Source of the DNA: Thalassia testudinum
Lineage: Eukaryota > Streptophyta > Magnoliopsida > Alismatales > Hydrocharitaceae
Direction: 5' to 3'
Assembly: GCA_037157565.1 (NCBI GenBank)
Contig: JAZHRO010000003.1
Location: forward strand, 42,173,001 to 42,237,000
Length of the DNA stretch: 64,000 nucleotides
Below, in pieces: positions 12,078 through 22,500 of this stretch (within the stretch, counting starts at the first letter, position 1; the number at the start of each line of letters is the position of its first letter). Both the position numbers and the translations under genes were made by a program. The notes beneath the pieces were generated by a model that did no database searches, was not told where the DNA came from, and saw only the letters and a program-made list of their open reading frames with translations.

Positions 12078-13689
12078 GCTCATTGCGCCCAGCTGATGGC
12101 GTAAAACTCAACGCTTAACGGGAGGCAACCCGTCATTTTTGAAAAACTCGAAACCTTTCTTAACATTCTTACGCTGAATTCATATTGTATTTTAGGGTTC
12201 ATCCATTAGAAGAGCCGACCCCACCTTAGGTACTCGTACCCGAGTTTTGAAATTGTTCGCAACAGTCACCTCGACTCGTTCGCCCACCCAAAATCTATTC
12301 TAATGAATGATCTAAGCGGAACTCGAACCCACCTAATTTATAATAGGGACATTACAAATTGTTGGCATGGGGGTTATGAAAGTGCAAAATGCCGTGAAAA
12401 CTCATCTCACAAGAAAAGGTTTCAACAAAAAAATCACATATCACAAAAACACCAAAAAAAATGAAAAAATTCTTGAAAAGAATAAAAAATTATGAGGGGA
12501 GAGAAAATTTTGAGGCCATACAAATCATGAGGAGAAAAAGGGGAAAAGTGAAAAATGTCAAAAAAGGAGACAAAATGAAAAGAAAAAAAGAAGAGATAGT
12601 CATTAGTAAGAAATTAAGGGTTTAATTAAGTTCTAGACCATATCAAGAAAAAGAAAATGAAAAGAGAAAAAGTGCTAATGAGACACAAAAGAGATTAGTA
12701 GGAATGCTAATCTTGAGCCTCTTGGGGTAGACTCCTAGGCTTAAAAATTTAGGTATCCGCTAAGATCTGGATAGTCCTCAAGAGGTTGGGGAAAATGTGA
12801 AGCTTCAGTATTAGGTCTAAGGCTTAGGGAGTATTCGACCTCGTTAACTGACCTCTGGTTTGCGGGACTCGGTAACCTAAGAACCCCAATCCACACAATC
12901 TAGTTCAGTGCGCATAAGTATCAAAATTACACAAAAGTGTTTAATTGTTCTAAAAAAGTCGCCTAGATTAGGAGCGGCCGATCAACACAAGTTGATTTGG
13001 ATGAGTTCCCGGCGTGGAGAGGTGGGAAATTCCTCTCAAATATGCACAATAGCATATTGTCTCCTCAATGCTTGTCTCCTAGGATATTTATATATCCTAC
13101 TGGGGGCATGTAAGCACCCTGTGCTAGTTCAAATGCCATGGGCGGCATTATCACGAAATGTCAATTGCCAGGGTCTGGATTTAGCTAAAGCACACCATGG
13201 GCGGTAGTATCTCGAAATCTCGAAAGCTAGGGTTCTGGGGGTTGCCATGGGCAGTGCTATCTTGAAGCATCTATTGCCAAGGACCCTTCAAGGATTGATG
13301 ATGGGGACTAGGAATCTGATACAGACCGTGTTGAGAAGCCAATCCGAAGCTACAAATAAAAAGAAAAGAGAGAAAACTCTCCAAACAAAGAAAATCCTCT
13401 GTCTCTCTCTTACAAAAATGCACTGCATACTGAACCGAGGCTAAAATATGTACAAGCACGGGTGCTTTAATCGCGGAGTCCAACGAACCTTAGGATAGTT
13501 CCTGTGAGCCTTAAAAACCTTAGCGGCGAACTGAGGCTAGAGCTGGTCAGGTTTGGATCTTGGTTGATACTTGAGTACCTCTAGGCCTCCTATCGGCATT
13601 CTAAGGTAATCAAAAAGAAAAAAACACTCATCATAATTTTTTGAACATCAAGGAACTCATGGTCTAGAATCAAAGTTAAAACCTTAAAA
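12078..13689 (+). other. P1 3' non-coding region
   Basis: No credible reading frame is seen. Positions 12,360-12,700 are A-rich with many AAAAGA runs. I find no envelope-like gene, which some Athila elements carry here. Confidence 0.6.
13136..13287 (+). repeat. Three imperfect tandem units, about 50-59 bp
   Basis: Units begin CCATGGGC at 13,136, 13,195 and 13,245. Each continues with a (C/T)TATC-type word, then CGAAA or TTGAAG, then a (T)GCCAGGG / GCTAGGG / GCCAAGG word. It lies in the P1 3' non-coding region. I do not see it in Q1, R1 or Q2. Confidence 0.7.
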
Positions 13690-13726
13690 TTTTGCTAAGG
13701 GACTAGCAAAAGCTAGGCATGCGGTA
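13690..13726 (+). promoter_or_regulatory. P1 pre-PPT hairpin and polypurine tract
   Basis: Arms TTTTGCTA (13,690-13,697) and TAGCAAAA (13,704-13,711) enclose a 6-nt loop. The PPT region AGGCATGCGGTA (13,715-13,726) follows and abuts the LTR start. Relative to Q1 the G run is broken by a C. The PPT primes plus-strand synthesis during reverse transcription. Confidence 0.7.
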
Positions 13727-13799
13727 TGTTGGGAACACCATCATGAGCCCTAACTAGCTCATTTTGACCCAGAAAAGAGAACAAAAGCTCATACATAAC
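13727..13799 (+). mobile_element. P1 3' LTR, left piece
   Basis: It starts TGTTGGGAACACCATCATGAGCC. The same start, in minus orientation, ends the P2 LTR at 36,194 and the P3 LTR at 50,716. It is cut at 13,799 by Q1; the LTR resumes at 27,264 after the duplicated target ATAAC. Confidence 0.9.
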
Positions 13800-14169
13800 T
13801 GTTTTCACCTCAAAACACGCCTGTAATAACGCCTTCTTGTGCTATTTTCTAGCATTAACATTGCATAATAGGATCCTGTAATCGCATTTGTAAAAACGCT
13901 TGCATGCATGCATTTAATCAAGAGAAGAAGAGGAGTGAAACAATGGCTTGCATAGTTACATTTTATCTCAAGTGCCTCCTTGCAAATTCCACCTCTTTTT
14001 ATTTTTTTCTCTCTTGATTTCTTCTTTTCTTCTTCCCGCGGCTGCACTTCTTCCCGCAGCAGCTGCATGCATTTACTCCACGTCACTTCTCCCTGCCAAC
14101 GCCGCTCCCTACAGCTGCAACTCCCGCACCCTCTCCCTGTTGCAGCCGGCATACCACTCTCTCCTCCTC

Positions 14170-14190
14170 TATAAGAAGCTGCAGCTTCTT
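14170..14190 (+). promoter_or_regulatory. Q1 TATA box overlapping an 18-bp palindrome
   Basis: TATAAGAAG (14,170-14,178) sits in the position of TATAAAAAG in the Q solo LTR (44,051). It overlaps the perfect palindrome AAGAAGCTGCAGCTTCTT (14,173-14,190), repeated exactly in the 3' LTR at 25,313-25,330 and imperfectly in Q2. Promoter role is inferred from position. Confidence 0.55.
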
Positions 14191-14305
14191 CCTCGCGAGA
14201 AGGGCGGCTGCACAAAAACAAAAAAAACCCACAGCCACCTCTTCCACCGTCTTCCCCTCCCATACGTCGGCCCTCCGTCGAGGAGACACCCGACGAGCAG
14301 GAGAA

Positions 14306-14334
14306 CCCACTGTGGTGCTCACCACCACAGTGGG
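14306..14334 (+). other. Q LTR leader hairpin, 12-bp stem
   Basis: Arms CCCACTGTGGTG (14,306-14,317) and CACCACAGTGGG (14,323-14,334) enclose the loop CTCAC. It is about 136 bp after the TATA box, so it would lie in the transcript leader. It is also present at 25,446-25,474 (identical), 58,091-58,119 (same stem, loop CACAC on the minus strand) and 44,205-44,234 (stem kept with two paired changes). Confidence 0.9.
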
Positions 14335-14929
14335 AACACCACCGCCCAGCTCTTCAACGAGCAGGTGGGCGTGGTGTCTTCTTTTCTTTTCATTTTCATC
14401 TCCACGCCATTACTGCCGCTTCAAGGTCCGAAGATTGAAGCAGCAGCAGCAGCAGCCAAACCGCGGCGGCGGCAGCAGCAGCAGCTCCCCTCTCTCCTCT
14501 GCGACCTTCCCAGCAGGCGCTCAGCCCTCCGTGCGCACCTGCAGGGCACTTCTCCGCTCCGTCCTCTGCTCTGTCGCCTCTGCGCTTGCACCCGCGACCG
14601 GCCGCTGCGCACACTGCAGCGGCCGGCCAGGCCCTCTCGCCGCCCCCTGCCAACCTCCGCACCCCTTTGCGACCGCCCGTAGACCCTCCTCCACGTTCGC
14701 TCCTCCGCACATCGCCCGCTCATCGTCTTCGCGTCGGCCTGCAGAAACCCTACGCGAAGGCGCGCGCCCGCACCTGCCGTTTCCAGACGTCCGCTGCCTT
14801 CTCCAAACAACGCGACTCCAGACGTCCGCCGCCGTGAGCAGACATCTTAACTCGCGCGTCCGCTCTCTCTCTGTCTCCAGCTCTCTCTCTGCTGATCTCT
14901 CCCGCCCGCTCCCGCTCTCTCTCACGTAT

Positions 14930-15430
14930 TCTCTCTCTCTCTCTTTTTTACTCACTAATAGACACACACTCACAGCAACTCACACACACACACATTCACC
15001 GACGCACACACACCTATACCAACACATACACACACACTCACACACTTATAGTAACATTTATATAAATATATATATACATACATACATATATATATATATA
15101 TACATAGTATATCTATATAGTTATGTATACATACACATATATATAATATATATACATATATATATATATATCTACTTATATATACATCTATATACTTATA
15201 CATATACTTATATATATATAGACATATATACTTATATACATATATATATATACATATCTATATACATATATATATACATATATATAGTAATATATATATA
15301 TATACTTATATACATATATATAGACATATATATCAATATATATATATCTATACATATATAACTATACATTTATATATATATATAGATATATTTACTTATA
15401 TACATACATATGTACATATATTTTCATGTT
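14930..15430 (+). repeat. Microsatellite series (CT)n-(CA)n-(TA)n
   Basis: CT-rich sequence (14,860-14,945) passes into CA-rich (14,960-15,045) and then TA-rich with interspersed C and G (15,056-15,420). The same order occurs in the other three Q LTRs: 25,970-26,565; 44,960-45,600; and, reversed, 57,000-57,560. Reading frames here translate to YIYI/HTHT repeats and are not genes. Confidence 0.9.
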
Positions 15431-15444
15431 ATTTATTATACGCT

Positions 15445-15488
15445 GTATCGCGGGAATATCTGCACCAGTTGCTGATATTCCCTGATAC
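15445..15488 (+). other. Two-part stem-loop in Q LTR with conserved loop
   Basis: The inner stem is GGGAATATC (15,452-15,460) with GATATTCCC (15,474-15,482). The outer stem is GTATC with GATAC, separated by a small asymmetric bulge (GC against T). The 13-nt loop contains GCACCAGTTGCT. It sits just after the TA-rich tract. All four Q copies keep it; the 3' LTR has one G-to-A change in the inner stem. Confidence 0.85.
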
Positions 15489-16120
15489 ACGCGTACAAAA
15501 AAGCATGGTCCCATACATCATCCATCCTCCATCCACACTCCACGCGGCACCTAGTCGTGTTGGTTCGTCTCTCTAGACGTTGACTGACTCGACATAGTGC
15601 TACACTCCATCGTCACCTCCACCCCCACCCCTTTATATATATACTACATATAAATATATATCTATAGCTACTATATTTACTTTCTATCTGTTAGCTTCCT
15701 TCTTAGTAAAAAGATAAGAAAGGTATAAAAGTGAAAAGATAATCTTTGATTTGCAGGTACCCCGTCTTGCGAGTAGCAAGGCGTGTTTTAAAACTCTATT
15801 TTGGCTAAAAGCCAAGGACACAATTTTGAGGGTGTGCCTCAAGAACAAGGATTACCATAAAAAACCTAAATAAGAAAAACACCAAAAACACAATAAACGA
15901 ACGGAAGAGACGCGTTTTAAGGAAAACGTAGAAACTCGACTTTAACCCCACTTCCCTGAGTTCGACCCTGGGCTTGAAAGTGATAAGATAAAATCAATTA
16001 GGCCAGGTTAAAAATTTTGTAAAGAGATGGTTAGGTCCAAATTAGGTTAACCACTATACACATTTCAACGATAAAAATATCATATTAACAACCTATTCGG
16101 GCCGACCCATCACACTTTTC

Positions 16121-16138
16121 TGGCGCCGTTGCCGGGGA
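16121..16138 (+). other. Q1 primer binding site (tRNA-Asp)
   Basis: TGGCGCCGTTGCCGGGGA is an exact complement of the 3' end of plant tRNA-Asp including CCA. It starts 8 nt after the LTR end (spacer CACTTTTC). It is the only unmutated PBS in the window. Confidence 0.93.
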
Positions 16139-17606
16139 AGTGCGCCTTCGAGTAAGTTTCTATCCAAATCCTTTCAATTTTTCTCTTCCCTCTTCACAGG
16201 TATTGTTGTTTTTGGTGTGCAGGTGAACTTGGTGGAAGGAGAAGGAAAGCAGACGAAGTCGGAAGCGAGCGAAGATCCAAGGCGAGAACGAGAGAGTGAA
16301 GACACCGACACCGCATTGGAGCTTCGCACACATTACCGAACAAGTAGGTTTTCCTTTCTTACCAAACTAGGATTAACTTGCCACCTCAATAAAAGAATAA
16401 AAAAAATAAATAAATAAAAACTAGAAAATTTTCTTGGGATTTCTTGGGGCAAGTGGATTAAAATTCACTTGTTTGATTGGTTGTCTTCACTCCCACTGCC
16501 CCGGGATTTCCCGCCACACTTCACATAGTGAAAATCCGAGAATCTTGATTCTTGGATTTTTCGTCGTGGGAAGTATTCTTTGAGGCAAAGAAAAAGATTT
16601 CTTGCATCCCTCTTTTGCCTCGCTTATCTTTAATTCAGGATCACATTTTTGGTGGGGAGACTTGGAATTGAGTTAATTCCAACCTCACCACAACTTTTCA
16701 ACTTGCCTGTGATTCGATCCTGAATACTTCAACACCAACAACTTTATTTTATTTATCTGTTGGTTGAGCCTTGTGTGGACATTCTTCTTGGTGATTGGGA
16801 GCACTTGAATTTAAGTGCCTTGTCTTCCTTTCACATTGATATAAAACTGATTCGTGCATCCACACTTAGAAATCTCCATTTAGGGTAGCCCATTGCATTT
16901 TAGCATGCATTAACTAACTAATAATTGAAGAAGGGTTTCTTGGGTTTTAGAAGGAAAACCTGTATTTTTGCAAAAACCCAAAGATTGGTTGAATTGGTAA
17001 TTAAGCAAAACCGTAAAATCCATACTACTTAAGGCTGAACTCTCAAAAAATCATTCACCAATAAAAACTTCAATTCGGGGAGATTTCCCCGTTGCATGCT
17101 TGTTTTACACACTCTGAAAATCAATCACTTGGGCATTACCCGTAAACAACGCCCTTCACATTCCAAAAGCACTTGACCCTAAGCATCTAATTAAAACTGG
17201 TAGTAACTTGACCCTTTTTAAGGATTGGAGGTCTAACTACCTGCGTGTAGCGGCTACGTGCTAGTGAGAGTTCCCGCGTGCTATCGGGTGTCTAAGACTG
17301 GGGCAAACGGCCTTTCAATCTGGCCCGATGGTTCCACGGTGCTCGCATTCGATTCCGTAGTTCGTGATAGTAGGTAACTTAGATCTTTAGGTCTAAGGGC
17401 ACACTGTAGAGGTTAGGAACTTGACTGTATTGATTTGTAATCAAGTGTACCTTTGCGGCGTCATTTCTCTCATCCCTTTTCCCTTCTCATCTCCCCAATT
17501 CTTCCTGCGGTAGTGCATGTTTGGGAGGAGGTCACAAAACCCTAAACTATTTGAATTGACTGATAAATCTAGAAAATAAGTCGAATCATCCTCCTCCTCC
17601 ACAAAC
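16139..17606 (+). other. Q1 untranslated leader
   Basis: About 1.5 kb without a convincing gene. TTTTTGGTGTGCAG ending at about 16,222, followed by GTGAAC, looks like a 3' splice site and has counterparts near 5,003 (T element) and 5,543 (P1). A 66-codon frame at 16,217-16,417 follows it but has no recognisable domain. Before gag there is a block (17,221-17,350) with counterparts in the P1 and P3 leaders. Confidence 0.6.
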
Positions 17607-19572
17607 ATGGCTGCACGCCCACCCCCAAATCCCGAGGGAGGAAACCGCCCTCAGAACCCACCAGGTTGTGGAGCCTTAGATCCAATAACCCGCCTCCAAG
17701 CCCAAATGGAAATGTATAATGAGCAAATCGAAGCCATTCGGGAAACATTGGAGGAGATGCAGAACCCTCCCGAACGGGAGGAGCCTAGGTCTCTTAGCTC
17801 TTATCAGAATCCCGCTGCTACAGAGACCATAGGACAAATTTGGGTCCCCATGGGCAGGGACGACTTTGAATTAAAACCAAACATAATTGGCCTAATCAAT
17901 TTTCACTTTCATGGTCTTGCAAGTGAAGACCCATTTCTCCACTTGGAAGACCTAACCCGACTTGCTGAAACCGTTAAACCAAGAAATGTCGGGTTATCTA
18001 TAGTCCTCATGAAGATGTTCCCGTTTTCATTACGGGATAAAGCGTCGCAATGGTTACGCACCCTTGGGAGAACCATCCACTCTTGGGAAGAGATGCGAAC
18101 AGCGTTTCTCAAGAAGTTCTTCCCAATCGGGCAGACCAATGCGCTTCGCCGTGCTATCACTTCATTTACGCAACAAAACGGTGAAAATTTCATGAGGCAT
18201 GGGAGAGGTATAACAACCTCCTCAGGAAGTGTCCGCACCACGGTCTGCCTAAGTGGCATATAGCCTAGATTTTCTACTATGGGCTAAATGAGACTTTGAA
18301 GCAGATTGCAGACACTTCCTGCGGAGGGAACTTTATGAATAAAGACGAGAATGGAGCATTCGAGCTGTTTGAAAATATGAGTGAAAACTCGATGAACAAT
18401 GCTTCCATTGTCGCCTTTAATCGTACCAGCCAGCCCCGAAATGTCCACGAAGTTGACATGGGACCCTCCCATTCATCCACTGATCTAAGCCTTATTGCAC
18501 AAAAACTGGATGAAGTCTCTGTCATGCACAAGAAGCTGGACGAGCTTCTGGCCAACCCCGCCCAATCTATGGCAAACACCACCTCTTCACCACTTCGTCA
18601 CAATCCAAGTTCTTCTAATACCAGGCTTATCCCGAGAAACCCCATTAGACCTTCCTTACCGAGTGTCGCGCCAAGCGACTCAGTAAGTCATGTGGAACTG
18701 GCTCTGCGACCCAGTATTTCGACACGGAGGACCAACCCTCCGTGTGCTCGGACGCATATCTACATGCGGATGCATCTTCTGGCATAGAAGACGCTTGCGC
18801 CCTGGGGAACAACCCGTTCTCTGCCACTTATAACCCAGGGTGGCATAATCATCCGAACTTCGCATGGTCCAACAACCCGCAGCGCCAAAACCCCGCGGGT
18901 GGACCAATGCGACCGTCCGCACCCGTCATCCCAAGGGTCCAGTTTAATCCTATGGCAAATCCGCCATCAGGCCCTTGCATACCACAAACTGAACACGCAT
19001 CAAGCCCTCTTGACAAATTGATGCGAATGATGACAGAAATGTCAAAGTGCCATGAAGAGAACATGACCTCTCTTCAGCACCAATTGGCGCAGCAGAACGC
19101 CGAGATCAGTCAACTACGCATGGCGACTCGATCTCAGGGCACTCTTCCTGCCCAACCTGTTCCAAACCCACGAAATTTCATACCCCGTGGTTCTCAACCA
19201 CAGGTACGACCTTCTCAGGGACAGGTTAATCAAGTTCTGCAAGCTCCGAGCATTCCACCGGGATTTCAGGCTAATCCTACTGTAGCACAACACTCTTATG
19301 TCCCCATTGCAAGCCCTCCTCCACCGTATGATCCCACTGGACCCGCATCGTCCAATGCTATCACTACAAGGAGCGGTAAGCAGACCGTCGATCCGCCTCG
19401 ACCTGATCCTGGCCCGTCTGCTTCTTCGCCCTCTCATTCGGGATGCATACCGCATTCACGAGAGGATGATGCACCAAAACTTGTGCCATAATCAGTCCCA
19501 TTCCCTGAGGCTCTACTAAGGGAGCCAAAAGGCAAAAAGAAAAATACACAGGCCTTTGACAACCTACGTAAT
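17607..19572 (+). pseudogene. gag: Q1 gag, two frameshifts
   Basis: The capsid polyprotein starts MAARPPPNPEGG at 17,607. The core is FHFHGLASEDPFLHLEDL, LMKMFPFSLRDKASQWL and FLKKFFPIGQTNALRR. A probable 1-nt loss near 18,188 shifts the frame; the expected continuation is readable in the next frame, with TAG at 18,266-18,268. A second shift near 18,690 moves to the frame that contains NNPFSATYNPGW and the P/Q/N-rich tail. TAA at 19,489-19,491 is the last stop; beyond it the frame is open into pol, so gag and pol were originally one frame. No CCHC knuckle is seen. Confidence 0.88.
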
Positions 19573-22500
19573 TTGTTCAGGGATGTAGAAATCAAGGTAC
19601 CCCTGCTCGAGGCAATCGACCACATACCTACTGTCGCTCGATTTTTCAAAGACTACACAACACCCAAGCGACAGTCAAAGAAGACTAAGAATCCGATGGT
19701 TCTCTCGCCTCATGCGAGTTGTGCTATACTGTCAAACTTACCCCCGAAGCAGAAAGATCCGGGCACACCACTGATTTCCTGTAGCATCCAAGGCTGCAGT
19801 TTTAACCGTGCCCTACTTGATCTAGGATCTTCCATCAATCTCATACCGACCATCATGCTCGAAAAATTTTCCTTGGGAAATCTGAAACCCACCCCTGTCA
19901 CGTTACAGTTGGCAGATCGTTCTGTCAAAATCCCGAAGGGTGTGGTGGAAGACGTGGTGGTTAGGGTCAACAATCTCTGTTTTCCTGTTGACTTTCTTGT
20001 TTTAGATATGGAAGTTCCTAGTTCACTTTCTGATTGTCCGATCATCCTCGGTCGACCTTTCTTGGACACAGCCCGCGCCCACATCGACTGCGAGTCGGGG
20101 TGTATTGAGATTGCCGTTGGATCTGAGAAGCTCAAGCTTAACATATTCAAGGCAGCCAAGAACTTTGATTGCGGTTGCATCGAGGATGACACGTCTGACG
20201 AGGACATGGCCGTCAACGCATGTATCAGACTAATTGGGACCTATTCAGACTGCTGCGGATTACCTATAAACACTGATGACTGCCTGACCAACACATACTG
20301 TGACGTTCCCCAATCCCTCCCTTGTCCAGTACCTTCTCCTGGCCAGACTTCTGATAAGGTTTTCTCCGCTTCCCATACCTCGTGGTCTGAGTCATATCCG
20401 GGCTACTCACCGTCGGTCCACACTCATGAAGACCGAATTGCCCTTTCTTCCCCGCCAAATCAGGAGGATTTACAAATCCACACTAGGACCTTGAGCCCAT
20501 ATACTTCTCACTGGGGCTATTCATTTTTGGATCCATCTATCCAAGAAGCCCCTCTTCTTGGCCAATCTGAAGGCCAGTTTCTTCCTCCTAACTTGTTCTC
20601 CTACCCGTCTGGGACACTCTCGTCCCAAGAAATGCCAGATCCTTCCCCATCCACTCCCGAGCTAAAAGTGCTGCCTAATACACTCAAGTATGTTTTCCTG
20701 GGACCAAATGAAACGCTCCCTGTAATCATCAGTTCAAAATTAACCATGGAGCAGGAGTGCAAACTAACTAAGGTCCTCCTAGAACACAAGGCAGCTATTG
20801 GATGGCCTTTATCAGACTTATTTGGTATTAGCCCCTCCTACTGCACTCATCGTATATATACAGAGGAGGAGGCTCGACCTTCTCGCGAGATGCAGCGACG
20901 TCTCAACCCTAACATGCGGGAGGTCATTAAGAAGGAAATCATTAAGTGGCTAGATGCGGGTATAATCTACCCGATCAGTGATAGCCCCTGGGTGAGTCCG
21001 ATTCACGTTGTGCCCAAAAAGGCAGGACTCACCATCCGTGTCAATGACAGGGGCGAATCCATCCCTACATGGAGTCCTACATCTTGGAGAGTGTGTGTAG
21101 ATTATAGGAAACTCAATGCTGCAACCAAGAAAGATCACTTCCTGCTACCATTTATTGACCAAATCCTGGAGCGGTTAGCGGGAAATAAATTTTTCTACTA
21201 CCTAGATGGATTCTCAGGATATAACCAGGTGGCAATAAACCCCCGAGACCAAGAGAAAACCACTTTTACCTACCCTTTCGGCACCTTCACCTTTAGAAGG
21301 ATGCCGTTCGGACTTTGTAACGTGCCAGCAACTTTCCAAAGATGCATGCTGGCGATATTTCATGACATGGTGGGTGACTTTCTCGATGTCTTCATGGATG
21401 ACTTCTCAGTCTTTGGACCATCTTTCGATGAATGTCTTGCCAACCTGACTCGCATCCTTAGGAGATGTATTGATGTAAACCTCGTGCTTTCCTGGGAAAA
21501 AAGTCATTTTATGGTGCACGAGGGAATTGTTCTGGGACATATCATCTCCGATAGAGGTATCGAGGTTGACAGAGCTAAGCTCGACGTCATTGCTAATTTA
21601 CCTGTGCCTGATTCTGTCAAACGAATCCGCTCCTTCTTGGGACACGTCGATTTCTATAGGAGATTCATCAAAGACTTCTCCAAAATTTCTCGACCCTTAA
21701 CTCATCTCCTATCAACCGACGTGCCCTTCGACATGGGCCCCGACTGTATACAAGCATTCATGCAGCTGCGTAACGCTGTCACCAAGGCCCCTGTTCTCCA
21801 GCTGCCTGATTGGTCCCTCGACTTTGAACTTATGTGTGACGCTTCAGACCTTGCAGTCGGAGCCATCCTGGGACAAAGACGCGATAGACACCCCTTCGTG
21901 GTATACTACGCCAGTAAGACGTTGGACGAAGCCCAGCGTAATTATACTACCACTGAAAAGGAACTACTGGCAGTCGTCTTTGGGCTGGAAAAATTCCGTT
22001 CTTACCTTCTGGGCTCTCACGTTATTGTTTTCACTGATCATGCGGCCATTCGCCATCTCATGCACAAGAAGGATGCCAAGCCTAGACTGATTCGTTGGAT
22101 CCTTCTGCTCCAGGAATTTGACATTGAGATTCGCGATAAGGCTGGAGCCCAGAATGTTGTGGCTGATCACCTTTCCAGACTGGACCCTGACCATATTGGA
22201 CTTACTCTGCCAATTAATGAAATTTTTCCTGATGAGCACCTATTGGCAATAAATGTGGCAAGTGGACTGTGGTATGCCGACATTGCCAATTACCTTGCTT
22301 CTGGATCTCTTCCACATGGCTGGCCTAAAAACCAGCGCGAGCGTCTCATGGCAGAAGTAAAGTATTATTTCTGGGATAATCCACTTCTTTTTCGGATAGG
22401 TGCTGATCAAATCATCCGTCGCTGTATTCCTGACAGTGAGTTCCCCAGTGTGCTATCCTTCTGCCACGATCAGGCTTGTGGAGGCCATTTCTCTGGGAGG

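Larger units (their letters stand above)
13800..16112 (+). mobile_element. Q1 5' LTR
   Basis: 2,313 bp, TGTTTTCACC... to ...GACCCATCA. In order: AT-rich U3 (to about 14,030), a GC/CpG-rich block (14,030-14,860), CT, CA and TA microsatellites, a stem-loop at 15,445-15,488, and U5 with the motif GAGTTCGACCCTGGG (15,958-15,972). Frames of over 200 codons in the GC-rich block are not kept between copies and I do not call them genes. Confidence 0.95.

Noticed and set aside
13948..14682. Long plus-strand frame (244 codons) in the Q1 5' LTR and a 373-codon version at 25,088-26,209
   Set aside because: Frame differs between the two LTRs after the GC-rich block, runs into HTHT/YIYI microsatellite translation, and has no recognisable domain. 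It follows from stop-poor GC-rich sequence.
14396..14973. Overlapping minus-strand Arg/Ala-rich frames in the Q LTR GC block
   Set aside because: Shadows of CpG-rich DNA; not conserved between copies.
16121..16138. tRNA-Asp gene fragment
   Set aside because: Only the 3' 18 nt complement is present, 8 nt after an LTR end; it is a primer binding site.
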